Source: Billgrantia pellis (GTDB taxonomy: Bacteria > Pseudomonadota > Gammaproteobacteria > Pseudomonadales > Halomonadaceae). Taken from it: 64,000 bases of DNA. The stretch is from the NCBI RefSeq assembly GCF_008297955.1, contig NZ_VTPY01000006.1, positions 186,001 to 250,000 of the forward strand, read 5' to 3'. Position 1 is the stretch's first letter; each line of letters opens with the position of its first letter. The position numbers were made by a program, and so were the translations under genes. A model generated the notes under the pieces. It searched no databases and was not told where the DNA came from. It worked only from the letters and a program-made list of their open reading frames with translations. Positions 38,512-50,600 of this stretch are shown piece by piece.

Positions 38512-40590
38512 ATGCAAGTCAAATCGATCCGTCAGTTCATTCTCCTGCTGGCCGGCCCCTGCCTGCTGGTCGTGGTGGCGGCTCTGGTCCTCTATGGCCT
38601 GTTCTCCTCCGCGCGAACCCAGCAGACCGTCGAAACCCACACCCGCGAGCTGCTCGAAGACGCCATCGGCACGCGTCTGGCGGTGCTGGCCGATGCCGAG
38701 GCCGGACGCATCCAGCGAGAGCTCGAACATGCCCTGACACTGGCCACCCAGTTGGCCGACCTCAATGCCTTGATGGGACAGCATGACGTCAGCGGACGCA
38801 GCGCCATGACGCTGAGTCGCCGCGAACTCTCCAACCTGGTGCGTCAGACGGTGATCGAGAACCCCTCGCTGCTGGATGCCTTCATCGGTTGGGAGCCGGA
38901 TGCCTTCGGCCGCGATACGCTGTATGCCGACCTCGGCGAGGCGGAGGGCTACGACGGCAGCGGCCGCTTCATGCCGTGGTGGTATCGCACCGGCGAAGAC
39001 TCGGTAGAGGTGCTGCCGCTAGGCGAGACCATGGAGAGCGAGGCCCCCCTGGCAAGCGGGGTGCGTGAGGGCGAGTACTATCTATGCCCGCGCGAGACGC
39101 TCGCTCCCTGCATCATCGACCCGGCGCCCTACGATTATGGCGGCGAGACCCTGATGGTGACCTCGTTCAACGTGCCGATCCTGGTTGACGGGGAGTTCCG
39201 CGGCGTGGTGGGCGCCGACCTGTCGGTGGACTTCATTCAGCAACTGCTGCTGCAGGCCAATAGTGACCTTTATGCTGGCGCGGGTGAAATGGCCCTGATC
39301 GCCGGTCGCGGTGGGCTGGTAGCGCATACCGGCGACACCGCCCGGCTCGGGGCGGCAGCGGAGGAAGCCTTCTCCGGCGAGGTCATGGGCGCCATCGACC
39401 GGGCGCGCGAGCAGGGAACCGGCGTGAGCCTGACCCGGGACGGCATGCTGGAGCGCTACCAGCCGTTCACCATCGGCGCTAGCGAGGCACCCTGGACGCT
39501 GCTGATTCGCCTGCCCGAGGCGGCTGTGATGGCCGAGCTGGCAACGCTGCAGGAGGGACTGGGCGAGCAGCGCCGCGCCGACACCCTGGGCATGGCGATG
39601 GTCGGCCTGTTGCTGGGGGCACTGGGCCTCGCGGCACTGTGGTGGGTCGGCACCCGGGTCTCGCGTCCGCTGCGCCTGCTGGCCGAACGCATGCGCGAGA
39701 TCGCCACCGGCAACGGCGACCTGACCCAGCGGTTGCCGGTGCGCGGTCGCGACGAAGGCGCCGAGCTCGCCGCCCAGTTCAACGCCTTCGTCGACAAGAT
39801 CCATGACGTGCTGCTCGACGTGCGCGAGAGCAGCGAGTCGGTGCGCCTGGCGGCCAGCGAGATCGCCAGCGGTGGCGAGGACCTCTCGCGGCGCACCGAG
39901 CAGGCCGCCGCCAGCCTGCAGCAGACTTCGGCCTCGATGGAACAGATCTCGGCGACCGTCGAGCACACCTCGGCCTCGTCGCGCGAAGCCAACGGCCTGT
40001 CGAAGTCGGCGGCCGATGTGGCGCAACGTTCGGGCGAGACGGTGGGACAGGTCGTCGAAACCATGAGCGAGATCAGCCAGGCCTCCGGCAAGATCGGCGA
40101 AATCGTCAAAGTCATCGACGGCATTGCCTTCCAGACCAACCTGCTGGCGCTCAATGCGTCGGTCGAGGCGGCGCGGGCCGGCGAGCATGGCCGAGGGTTT
40201 GCCGTGGTCGCCGGCGAGGTGCGTCAGCTCGCCACCCGCAGTGCGGAGGCTTCGCGCGATATTCGCATGCTGATCGAGGCCTCGACCCAGCGGGTCGTCA
40301 CCGGCACCGAGCTAGTGGGACGGGCCGGCGAGACCATGGGCGAGCTGATGGCCAGCGTCAACCGGGTAGCCAGCATGCTGAACGAAATCAGTGTGGCGGC
40401 ACGTGAACAGAGCGACGGTATCGGCCAGGTCAGCGTGGCGGTCGCCGACCTGGATCGGATGACCCAGCAGAATGCGGCGCTGGTGGAGGAGTCGACCACC
40501 GCCGCCGAACGCCTGAGCGAACAGGCCGACCGCCTGGCCCGAGTGGTGGGCGGCTTCACGCTGCGCGGCAACACGCAAAGGTTACGCTAA
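38512..40590 (+). CDS. Methyl-accepting chemotaxis protein with periplasmic Cache sensor
   Basis: 692 residues. Membrane helix at residues about 10-30 (FILLLAGPCLLVVVAALVLY) and a large periplasmic sensor to about 360 resembling dCache (DAFIGWEPDAFGRD, FNVPILVDGEFRGVVGADLS). Second helix near 365-385, HAMP domain from about 387 (SRPLRLLAERMREIATGNGD), then the signalling coiled coil with tip near residue 540 (GIAFQTNLLALNASVEAARA). No C-terminal NWETF-like pentapeptide. The ligand is unknown; dCache receptors often sense amino acids or organic acids. Its stop overlaps the convergent finR stop. Confidence 0.9.
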   Translation: MQVKSIRQFILLLAGPCLLVVVAALVLYGLFSSARTQQTVETHTRELLEDAIGTRLAVLADAEAGRIQRELEHALTLATQLADLNALMGQHDVSGRSAMTLSRRELSNLVRQTVIENPSLLDAFIGWEPDAFGRDTLYADLGEAEGYDGSGRFMPWWYRTGEDSVEVLPLGETMESEAPLASGVREGEYYLCPRETLAPCIIDPAPYDYGGETLMVTSFNVPILVDGEFRGVVGADLSVDFIQQLLLQANSDLYAGAGEMALIAGRGGLVAHTGDTARLGAAAEEAFSGEVMGAIDRAREQGTGVSLTRDGMLERYQPFTIGASEAPWTLLIRLPEAAVMAELATLQEGLGEQRRADTLGMAMVGLLLGALGLAALWWVGTRVSRPLRLLAERMREIATGNGDLTQRLPVRGRDEGAELAAQFNAFVDKIHDVLLDVRESSESVRLAASEIASGGEDLSRRTEQAAASLQQTSASMEQISATVEHTSASSREANGLSKSAADVAQRSGETVGQVVETMSEISQASGKIGEIVKVIDGIAFQTNLLALNASVEAARAGEHGRGFAVVAGEVRQLATRSAEASRDIRMLIEASTQRVVTGTELVGRAGETMGELMASVNRVASMLNEISVAAREQSDGIGQVSVAVADLDRMTQQNAALVEESTTAAERLSEQADRLARVVGGFTLRGNTQRLR

Positions 40591-41513
40591 GGCACCGTGG
40601 GCAGGTCGATCTCGTCGCTGCGCTGGGCGCCTTCGGTCATTTGCCGGCACAGGCGCAGGAACTCGCGCATGCCAGTGGCCAGGTATTTGTGGCGATGCCA
40701 GATGAAGGCAAATTGGCGACTGAGATCGAGTTCGGGGGTGGGAATCGGTATCAAACTGCCGCGGCGAAAGGCGTCGCGTAGCGCCAGCCGCGACACGCAA
40801 CCGATGCCGAGCCCGGACTCCACCGCGCGCTTGATACCCTCGGTATGCTCCAGCTCGAGCAGGATGTTGAAGCGTCCACGGCGGTGACGCGCGGCCTGCT
40901 CCAGGGTCAGGCGGGTGCCAGACCCTTGTTCGCGCATGATCCACGCCTCGCGCAACAACCGATCGAGCTCTACCGGCCCGCCACCGGCCAGGGCATGGCG
41001 AGGCGAACAGAAGACCACCAGCTCGTCTTCCACCCAGGGCTGGGTGATGACGTCCTCCTCTTCGCAGCGTCCCTCGATCAGCCCGAGGTCGAGTTCGTGA
41101 TGGCGTACCCGATCGATGATCGCCTGGGTATTGCGCACCTGAAGACGCACCCGGCTGCCCGGGTGGCGCTGCATGAAATCGCTGATCAAGAGCGTCGCCA
41201 GGTAGTTGCCGATGGTCAGGGTGGCCCCCACATCGAGCGAACCGATGCCCCGCTGGCCATGCAGCAGTTCCTCGATCTCTTCTGCGCGATCGAGCAGAGC
41301 CACGGCCTTGGGCAGCAGTTGAAAGCCCAGCGCATTGAGGCGCAGGCGCTTGCCGATCCGATCCAGCAGCTGGCAGTCGAACTGCCGCTCGAGCTCCGCC
41401 AGTGCGGTGCTGGTGGCCGACTGCGACAGGGATAGCGCCCGTGCGGCGTGGGACACGCTTTCTTGCTGGGCCACAGCGACGAAGACTTCCAACTGGCGCA
41501 GGGTGAAATGCAT
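40587..41513 (-). CDS. finR: LysR-family regulator FinR
   Basis: 308 residues. N-terminal helix-turn-helix (SVSHAARALSLSQSATSTAL) and a LysR substrate-binding domain from about residue 90. It is divergent from fpr, the arrangement described for FinR in Pseudomonas, where it activates ferredoxin-NADP reductase under superoxide stress and sulfite-related conditions. The gene name rests on this context and overall similarity. The stop overlaps the chemoreceptor stop by four bases. Confidence 0.82.
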   Translation of the reverse strand: MHFTLRQLEVFVAVAQQESVSHAARALSLSQSATSTALAELERQFDCQLLDRIGKRLRLNALGFQLLPKAVALLDRAEEIEELLHGQRGIGSLDVGATLTIGNYLATLLISDFMQRHPGSRVRLQVRNTQAIIDRVRHHELDLGLIEGRCEEEDVITQPWVEDELVVFCSPRHALAGGGPVELDRLLREAWIMREQGSGTRLTLEQAARHRRGRFNILLELEHTEGIKRAVESGLGIGCVSRLALRDAFRRGSLIPIPTPELDLSRQFAFIWHRHKYLATGMREFLRLCRQMTEGAQRSDEIDLPTVP

Positions 41514-41533
41514 GGGAGATGGGCTCTGGTTTG

Positions 41534-41554
41534 ATCTATATCATTAGTATAGAT
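41534..41554. promoter_or_regulatory. Candidate FinR operator in the finR-fpr intergenic region
   Basis: ATCTATA-TCATTAG-TATAGAT: perfect 7-bp arms with a 7-base spacer, of the T-N11-A kind bound by LysR regulators. It lies 21 bases from the finR start and about 110 from fpr, in an AT-rich region with several further ATCC/TATA repeats. Confidence 0.55.
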
Positions 41555-41662
41555 AAACGATATCCATACAATCCAATTAACAGATAAACCTGACGCTCTT
41601 ATAATCCAGCTAAACCATATTGCCTTAGGCGTTATTCGCTACTGGAATATCAAGGAGCCGGC

Positions 41663-42439
41663 ATGAGCAAGTTTGCCTTGGAGGACGTGCTCAGCGTCCA
41701 CCACTGGAACGATACCCTTTTCAGCTTCCGTACCACGCGTGAGCGGAGCCTGCGTTTCAAGAACGGCCAGTTCGTGATGATCGGCCTCGAGGTCGAGGGC
41801 AAGCCGCTGATGCGGGCCTATTCCATCGCCAGCCCCAACTACGAGGACCACCTCGAGTTCTTCAGCATCAAGGTGCCAGACGGCCCCCTGACCTCGCGCT
41901 TGCAGCATCTCAAGGTAGGCGATCAGATCATGGTCAGCCGCAAGCCTACCGGTACGCTGGTCACCGACGACCTGCTGCCGGGGCGCAACCTCTACTTCCT
42001 CTCTACCGGCACCGGGCTCGCGCCGTTCATGAGCCTGATACAGGATCCGGAAGTCTACGAGCGCTTCGAGAAGGTGATTCTGGTGCATGGAGTGCGCAGC
42101 GTCAGCGAACTCGCCTATGCCGACTTCATCCAGAAGGAGCTGCCGGCGCATGAATACCTGGGCGACGACATCCGTGAGAAGCTGGTCTACTACCCCACCG
42201 TGACCCGTGAGGAATTCCACACCATGGGGCGCCTCACCGACCATATCCGCAGCGGCAAGCTGTTCGAGGACACCGGTGTGGCGCCGATGGACCCGAAGCA
42301 GGATCGCGCCATGATCTGCGGCAGCCCGGCCATGCTCGACGAGACCAGTGCGCTGCTCGACGACCTGGGCTTCAATATCTCGCCGCGCATGGGGGAGCCG
42401 GGGGATTATGTCATAGAGCGCGCCTTCGTCGAGAAGTAA
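41663..42439 (+). CDS. fpr: Ferredoxin-NADP+ reductase
   Basis: 258 residues, bacterial subclass I FNR. FAD-binding motif RAYSIASPNYEDHLEFFS near residue 51; NADP-binding segment STGTGLAPFMSLI near 112; CGSPAML near 213; C-terminal ERAFVEK. It exchanges electrons between NADPH and ferredoxin or flavodoxin and supports iron-sulfur and oxidative-stress repair. Ribosome site AAGGAG. Divergent from finR. Confidence 0.94.
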   Translation: MSKFALEDVLSVHHWNDTLFSFRTTRERSLRFKNGQFVMIGLEVEGKPLMRAYSIASPNYEDHLEFFSIKVPDGPLTSRLQHLKVGDQIMVSRKPTGTLVTDDLLPGRNLYFLSTGTGLAPFMSLIQDPEVYERFEKVILVHGVRSVSELAYADFIQKELPAHEYLGDDIREKLVYYPTVTREEFHTMGRLTDHIRSGKLFEDTGVAPMDPKQDRAMICGSPAMLDETSALLDDLGFNISPRMGEPGDYVIERAFVEK

Positions 42440-42477
42440 GAAACGACGCTCGCTCATGTTTCGGTCTAGCCAAAAGA

Positions 42478-42498
42478 CTCACGGTTCTACGCCGTGGG
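42478..42498. terminator. Bidirectional terminator between fpr and glnK
   Basis: CTCACGG / CCGTGGG stem (one G-T pair) with a 7-base loop. On the plus strand it is followed by TTTTGG (end of fpr), on the minus strand by TCTTTTGG (end of the convergent glnK). Confidence 0.75.
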
Positions 42499-42526
42499 TT
42501 TTGGCATGCCTGGGTGGGCTTGCGCC

Positions 42527-42991
<465 letters not shown>

Positions 42992-43002
42992 TCATCAGGC
43001 GC

Positions 43003-44328
43003 TTACTCGACGTGAGGTTGCTGGCCGATGGGCGCGGCGGCACGGTAGCCGGATTGCGGACGTCCGCCTCCGCCGCCATACACCCTGGCGACGCTGAACT
43101 CGGGATAGGCCTCCATGCCGCATTCGACGAGATCGACCCCTTCGTACTCTTCCTCTTCGCTGACCCGTACGCCCATGATCGCCTTGAGCGTCAGCCATAC
43201 GGCAAGACTGGCGGCGAAGACCCAGACGAAGATGCTCAGCGCGCCGATGATCTGAGCGCCGAAGCTGGCATCCGCGTTGGATAGCGGCACCGCCAGCAGG
43301 CCCCAGAGACCGGCCACACCGTGGGCGGAGATGGCGCCGACCGGGTCGTCGATCCTGAGCTTGTCGAGGGTCACAATGGCGGCCACCACGATCAGGCCAC
43401 CCACGCCGCCGATCAGCGTGGCGCCCAGCGCCGAGGGAGCCAACGGCTCGGCAGTGATCGATACCAGGCCAGCAATGGCGCCATTGAGAGCCATGGTCAG
43501 GTCGGCCTTGCGGAACCACAGCTTGGCCAGGACCAACGCGGCGATCACTCCGCCGGCCGCGGCGGCATTGGTATTGACCAGCACTTGGGCCACGTTGTTG
43601 GCCGAGGCGACATCCGAGAGCTTGAGTTCGGAGCCGCCATTGAAGCCGAACCAGCCCATCCACAGGATGAAGGTGCCTACCGTGGCCAGTGGCAGGTTGG
43701 CGCCGGGGATGGCGTGAATGCTGCCGTCCTTGCCGTACTTGCCCTTACGCGGGCCGAGGACCAGCACGCCGGCGAGCGCTGCGGCGGCACCGGCCATGTG
43801 CACAATGCCGGAGCCGGCATAATCGGAGAAGCCCACGGCGTCGAGCCAGCCGCCGCCCCAGGTCCAGTAGCCGGATACCGGATAGATAATGCCGGTCATG
43901 ACCACGGCGAAGGCGAGGAAGGCCCACAGCTTCATGCGCTCGGCCACGGCACCGGAAACGATCGACATCGCGGTGGCGACGAACACCACCTGGAAGAAGA
44001 AGTCGGCCCGCATCGAATAGTAGGGAGCGTCGTCGCCGCCGGCGGTAACGGCCTCGACCCCGTTTTCGCCGCCGATCAGCACGCTCAGATTGGGCAGGAT
44101 GCCGCCCGCGTCGCTCGAGTACATGATGGCGTAGCCCACCAGCAGGTACATCGTGCAGGCGATGGCGAACAGGGCGATATTCTTGGTCAGGATCTCGGCG
44201 GTATTCTTGGCACGCACCAGGCCGGCCTCGAGCATCGAGAAACCGGCGGCCATCCACATCACCAGCACGCCGCAGATCAGGAAATAGAAGGTGTCGAGCG
44301 CGTAGCTCAGCTCAGCAAGGTCACTCAT
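43003..44328 (-). CDS. amtB: Ammonium transporter AmtB
   Basis: 441 residues with eleven membrane helices. The twin histidines of the pore are in SGIVHMAGA and SAHGVAGLWG; the ammonium-site region MLEAGLVRAKN is near the start. The C-terminal cytoplasmic tail (EEEEYEGVDLVECGMEAYPE) is the part bound by GlnK. Ribosome site GGAGAG. No signal peptide is evident, so the first helix follows directly. Co-transcribed with glnK copy 2, 30 bases upstream. Confidence 0.94.
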   Translation of the reverse strand: MSDLAELSYALDTFYFLICGVLVMWMAAGFSMLEAGLVRAKNTAEILTKNIALFAIACTMYLLVGYAIMYSSDAGGILPNLSVLIGGENGVEAVTAGGDDAPYYSMRADFFFQVVFVATAMSIVSGAVAERMKLWAFLAFAVVMTGIIYPVSGYWTWGGGWLDAVGFSDYAGSGIVHMAGAAAALAGVLVLGPRKGKYGKDGSIHAIPGANLPLATVGTFILWMGWFGFNGGSELKLSDVASANNVAQVLVNTNAAAAGGVIAALVLAKLWFRKADLTMALNGAIAGLVSITAEPLAPSALGATLIGGVGGLIVVAAIVTLDKLRIDDPVGAISAHGVAGLWGLLAVPLSNADASFGAQIIGALSIFVWVFAASLAVWLTLKAIMGVRVSEEEEYEGVDLVECGMEAYPEFSVARVYGGGGGRPQSGYRAAAPIGQQPHVE

Positions 44329-44358
44329 GGGAATCTCTCCGTTGTGCTTGTTGTGGCA

Positions 44359-45314
<956 letters not shown>

Positions 45315-45389
45315 GCCAGCGTCGAGCACCCGCTGCGGCACAGTGCTAGTATCTAGGCCTTACGCTAATTAACTGCGAGGGACCGCACG

Positions 45390-46895
45390 ATGCTGGCGAT
45401 CATTGCCACGCGGGCCGGCCTGGGACTGGAAGCGCCCGAGGTACAGGTCGAAGTACACCTGGCCAATGGCCTGCCGGGAATGACCCTGGTCGGCCTGCCC
45501 GAGGCCGCCGTCAAGGAGAGCCGCGAGCGGGTGCGCAGTGCACTGGTCAACGCCGGCTTCGATTTCCCCAACACCCGTCGAATCGTGCTCAACCTGGCGC
45601 CCGCCGATCTGCCCAAGGTCGGTGGGCGCTTCGACCTGCCCATCGCGCTGGGCATCCTGGTGGCCTCCGGTCAGCTGCCTGGCGAGGCACTCGAGAGCAT
45701 CGAGAGCGTCGGCGAACTGGCGCTGGACGGTCGGCTACGCCCGATTACGGGGGTACTGCCGCTGGCCATGGCGGCGCGCCGGGCGGGCCGCAAGCTGATC
45801 GTGCCGCGCGAGAACGCCGACGAGGCGGCGCTTGCCGGAGACCTGCAGGTGCTCCCCGCCGACCACCTGCTCGATGTGATGGCGCATTTGCTGGGGCAGA
45901 CGCCGATCGCTGCGCATCGCCTCGCGGTGCCGCCCGTCGCCGATGGCATCGAAGGCGATCTCGCCGAGGTGCGCGGGCAGCACCAGGCGCGCCGCGCGTT
46001 GGAGATCGCCGCGGCCGGCTCGCACAACCTGCTGTTTGCCGGTCCTCCCGGTACCGGCAAGACCATGCTGGCCAGCCGGCTGCCCGGCATCCTGCCGCCG
46101 CTCACCGAGGACGAGGCGCTGGAGGTGGCCGCCATCCGCTCGGTGTGCGGCCTGCCGCTGGCCGAGCAGTGGGGGCGACGGCCGTTTCGCGCTCCCCATC
46201 ATACTGCCAGCGCCGTGGCCCTGGTCGGGGGCGGCTCCTGGCCGCGCCCGGGCGAGATCTCGCTGGCCCACCACGGCGTACTGTTCCTGGACGAACTGCC
46301 CGAGTTCAGTCGTCACGTGCTCGAGGTGATGCGCGAACCGATGGAGTCGGGGCGCATCCATATCGCCCGGGCCAATCACGAGCGGCGCTTCCCGGCGCGC
46401 TTCCAGCTGGTGGCGGCGATGAACCCTTGTCCCTGCGGTCACCTGGGCGACCCGCGCCAGGCCTGCCAGTGCTCCGCGGCGCAGATTCAGCGCTACCAGT
46501 CACGGCTCTCCGGGCCGCTGCTCGACCGTATCGATCTGCAGATCGAAGTACCGGCGTTGCCGCCGGAGCAGCTTACGTCTCGCGATGTGGGCGAAAGCTC
46601 GGCCGAGGTGCGTGCTCGGGTCATGGCGGCGCGCGAACGGCAATACGCACGGGGTGCACTCAACGCCCACCTGGGCGGTCGCGAGCTGGAGGCGGCCTGT
46701 GCCCTGTCGACGGAGGATCGCGCCTGGCTGGCCGGCGTGCTCGAACGGCTGCGGCTCTCGGCGCGCGCCTATCATCGCGTGCTGCGGGTGGCGCTTACCC
46801 TGGCCGATCTGGCAGCCAAGCCGCATCCCGAGCGCGGCGAGCTGATGGAGGCGATCGGCTACCGCCAGCTCGATCGCCAGTTGCGCCAGGGTTGA
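45390..46895 (+). CDS. comM: YifB/ComM family Mg-chelatase-like AAA+ ATPase
   Basis: 501 residues, complete. N-terminal Lon-protease-like domain (residues 20-140, ANGLPGMTLVGLPEAAVKES). AAA+ module with Walker A GPPGTGKTM near residue 217, Walker B VLFLDELPEF near 297, and a C-terminal domain from about 405. ComM is a hexameric helicase that promotes branch migration during natural transformation. The last 20 codons form the left end of a 129-bp repeat that recurs at 52450, so the gene end is the insertion point of the autotransporter cassette. Confidence 0.94.
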   Translation: MLAIIATRAGLGLEAPEVQVEVHLANGLPGMTLVGLPEAAVKESRERVRSALVNAGFDFPNTRRIVLNLAPADLPKVGGRFDLPIALGILVASGQLPGEALESIESVGELALDGRLRPITGVLPLAMAARRAGRKLIVPRENADEAALAGDLQVLPADHLLDVMAHLLGQTPIAAHRLAVPPVADGIEGDLAEVRGQHQARRALEIAAAGSHNLLFAGPPGTGKTMLASRLPGILPPLTEDEALEVAAIRSVCGLPLAEQWGRRPFRAPHHTASAVALVGGGSWPRPGEISLAHHGVLFLDELPEFSRHVLEVMREPMESGRIHIARANHERRFPARFQLVAAMNPCPCGHLGDPRQACQCSAAQIQRYQSRLSGPLLDRIDLQIEVPALPPEQLTSRDVGESSAEVRARVMAARERQYARGALNAHLGGRELEAACALSTEDRAWLAGVLERLRLSARAYHRVLRVALTLADLAAKPHPERGELMEAIGYRQLDRQLRQG

Positions 46896-46964
46896 GGAAG
46901 GACGCAGCGGGGCTACGCTGAAGAGCGGGTCGCCATGGCGATGGCGCCCGTAGGCGACCATCCC
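46836..46964 (+). repeat. 129-bp direct repeat, left copy (comM 3' end)
   Basis: Base-for-base identical to 52450-52578. It covers the last 20 codons and stop of comM plus 69 bases downstream, including a hairpin GGTCGCC (46928-46934) / GGCGACC (46953-46959). After a one-base difference, AGGGAGG is also shared. Marks the left edge of the inserted segment. Confidence 0.97.
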
Positions 46965-47675
46965 CAGGGAGGTGCCATCCTGTTGATGAAGAGAAGCACC
47001 GATTGATGCTGAGCGTTTTCTAAGCAGGCTTCAGCATGAGAAAAAGCTGCTAAGCATGCGGGCGCAAGCATCTTTTCTGTATAGAAGGTAAAAACTCAGA
47101 TGTCAGGTGTCTAATTTTAATTAAACCTCTTGCGAAAAGTTTAAATGATAGTTCGATGCTCGACCTGTTCACACGGTCGTGGCCTTCCTGCTCCAGTGCA
47201 CAGGATTAGGCATGAGACAATTCTTATGAGTAAGTAAGCGTTCCTCCATCCAGGCTGTAAGAAAATGCTTACATGTCGTTCGGCAACCATGTCGGCAGCG
47301 TCCCTGCTGGGCTTCAATCTCTGAGATTAAGCTCGCTGACCCCACCAAAGAGCAGATACATAAGACGCAAAAATTAGGCGTCCTAACTAATTATTGCTAG
47401 TCTTTAAGCGCTAGAGCACAGGATGTTAGCTGATCATCTTTCAGCCAAGGAGCGTTAAAAAAATGTTGACCACAATATTGCTTTGCATAGACCTCTCCCC
47501 TGCTTCTTTTTTCACACCGCTATTTCGCGGGCAGTGCCATGAATGCCCTGAGCGAACACAAAATGCTAAGGGAACCCTAGGGAAACCCGTCTGGCGGCCT
47601 ACTGCCCCCTTTTAAATTCTTCAGAACAAGTCATTGGTCAGTCATAGGTTCCTGCGTAAAAAGGAGAAAAAATGT
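46965..47675. other. AT-rich gene-free region upstream of the autotransporter
   Basis: About 700 bases without a credible gene and much poorer in GC than the DNA on either side. Contains an inverted repeat TGTAAG / CTTACA with a 6-base spacer (47256-47273), a GACGC/GCGTC pair in the 47360-47390 area, and several AT-rich stretches that could hold promoters. No transposase, integrase or tRNA fragment was found. Probably the long regulatory region of the autotransporter. Confidence 0.6.
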
Positions 47676-50600
47676 ATGAACAAAGTACATCGCACCCTGT
47701 GGAGCCATGCTCGCCAAGCATGGGTAGTAGCTTCAGAATACGCACGCGGGAACGGCAAACCGGTCTGTGGCAAGGCTGCCGTTGCTGGGCGTCTGCACAA
47801 GGCTACATGGCTAATAGCGGCTACCGTGGGGCCTGGCATACACAACGTTACCGCATATGCGTTCGATTATACGGCCTCTAATGAAGCAGAATTGCGTAGT
47901 GCCATTGCTCAAGCAAACGCAAGTGGTGACAGTAGCTCTACTATTGAGCTCACTTCCAGCATTGCCTTATCGGACCCCGTCCTGCCGGATGTGGCGGCTG
48001 GGCGAATCGTGACCATTGATACTGGCGCTTTCACTCTGACTGCGCAAACCGCTCCTCTTAATTCGCCGGGTAAAGGAGCAACATTTGGAAGTGGAAGCAT
48101 AGTGCTCCAAGGCAGTGTAGTAGGCGGCAGCACGACCTCTAGCACCTCAGCCGAAGCAGTGGCCAAAGGCGGAGATGGGGTGACTGCAAACGGTGCAGAC
48201 ATCACTAACAGGGCTACCGTGACAGGAGGCGACGGTGGTTCTCGCTTATACTCGAACCAAGCCCGAGCCGGAGACGGTGGCAGCGGCATGACGTTGTCAA
48301 ACAGTTCCTTGACCAATGCTTCGACCGGTTCCATTTCGGGGGGAGATGGGGGTTCTGTGGATGTAAGCAATATGCCGACCAGCGGAGGTAGCTCGAACTC
48401 TGGAAATGGTGGCATTGGTGTTCAGATCACAGATGGCATGTTGAACAACGAAGGCCTCATAAGTGGGGGCGAAGGCGGCAGTCCCGCGAACAGCCCTGCA
48501 GGTGGCGACAATCAGTGGGCTGGGATTGGGGGTACAGGGGCAATTCTTATAGGAGGAGATGACCACAACAATAGTGGCACGATCATTGGGGGAAATGGTG
48601 GTACAGGTTCAAATCTGGGTGGATCGGGGCACGGTGCGGGCGGTGTAGGGGTAAGGCTGGCCGATGGTAGCTTGAACAATACATCGACCGGGTCAATTAG
48701 TGGTGCCGATGGAATTGCAGGCGGCGGCTCTGTAGTCGGAACAGGTAGCGCGGGTGGCAACGGCCTCGAACTCTCGAACGCCACTTTACGGAACGAAGGA
48801 ACAGTCACCGGTGGTGATAGCGCTGCCTCGGTAGGGGCTCAAGGAGGTGGCATAGGCATCACTGGCTCAGATGCCACAATCATTAACAACGGCCAGATCA
48901 CAAGTGGCCGTAATGGCGACGGTGGCTTGGCCTATGCCATCCATTTCACCGGTGGAACGAATTCGCTCGAATTGCATAGCAACTCGACCATCACTGGCAA
49001 TGTCCTGGCCGCTACAACTGCGGATACGCTGGCGTTAGGCGGGAGCGCTAACGGCATCTTCGACACCGACCTAATTGGCGTTCAATACCAGAATTTTGGC
49101 GTTTTCAACAAGACAGGTACGAGTACCTGGGCGTTGACCGGGGCAACGAGCGAGGTGACATCATGGAACTTGCTCGAAGGCAAGCTTTCTGTCAGTGACG
49201 ATAGCAGCCTGGGGGACGCTGCGGGAGAATTGAATTTTGACGGCGGCATTCTCCAAATCACGGGCACGACTTTGGACCAGACGGCGCGCACCATCAACTG
49301 GGGCGCAGCAGGCGGCGGTTTCGACATCGTCGATGGAGCTAACACATTTATCGTCGATCAGGCGCTGGTGGGCGGGGGGCCGCTTTCCAAAGAGGGTGCG
49401 GGCACGTTGGTGTTGACCGCTGAAAACTCCTACAGTGGCGGCACCCGCATAGAGGCTGGCGTGCTGCAGCTGGGTGATGGCGGGAATAGCGGCCGCATAT
49501 CTGGCGACGTGCTGAACAATGGAACGTTGCTTGTGGACCGAGCGGATTCTCTTGCCATTGGAGGCACGATCTCTGGCAATGGCGCTCTGGTTCAGGACGG
49601 CAGCGGCACAACGATACTCAGCGGTGACAATACATACAGCGGCGCCACGAACATCAACCAAGGTACCTTACTGGTCAATGGCGACCAGTCAGCCGCGACC
49701 GGGACGGTCACTGTGGCAAGCGGCGCTACGCTTGGCGGTAGCGGTGAACTAGGGGGAACAGTAACAGCTCTGAATGGCGGTCGCATCTCGCCTGGAAACA
49801 GCGCAGGCACACTCACCATGGGAAACCTGGCCTTATCCAGCGGCTCCTTCCTAGACTTCGAACTTGGTGCCAAGAATATTATCGGTGGAACGCTGAATGA
49901 CCTGCTTGAAGTCAACGGCGACCTGACGCTGGATGGAACCCTGAACGTAGACCTGACACCAGGCGGAGCCTTCGACCCGGGTATATACCGTGTCATCAAC
50001 TATTCGGGGGGGATGACCAATAACACGCTGGATCTAGGCACACTGCCAGCTGGCACGGCACCCGGCGACGTTTATATCCAGACGGAAGTGGCTCAACAAG
50101 TAAACCTCATCAACACGAATGGCTTGACCCTTCGCTTCTGGGACGCGCAGGGCCCTAATAACGGTCTTTATGATGGAGGAGATGGCACTTGGTACGCCAC
50201 AACCACCACTAACTGGACTGACAGCGATCCTGCGTTAAATAACGCATGGACAGATAATGCCTTTGCCGTTTTTCAAGGGCCCAAAGGAACCGTCACGGTA
50301 GATGACAGCCTAGGGACCATTAATTTCTCAGGAGGGCAATTCATCACCGACGGCTACGTCATAAATGGACCGGGTACGTTGACCACGAACACAGCGGATA
50401 CCGTAATCCGAGTGGGTGACGGCACGGCAGCAGGACAGACTACCAGCGCCACGATAAACGCCAACATCGCCGGTACCGGGGGGCTGATGAAATCCGACGT
50501 CGGCACGCTGGTGCTAGGGGGCGAGAACAGTTACACGGGCGGCACCACAGTTGCGGCTGGTACATTGCAGGTCGCCAGCGATGCCAACTTGGGCGCAGCC

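Noticed and set aside
48100..48950. Short repeated units that could suggest a CRISPR or minisatellite
   Set aside because: They are variable codons for Gly/Asn-rich protein repeats in one open frame, without constant repeat-spacer spacing.
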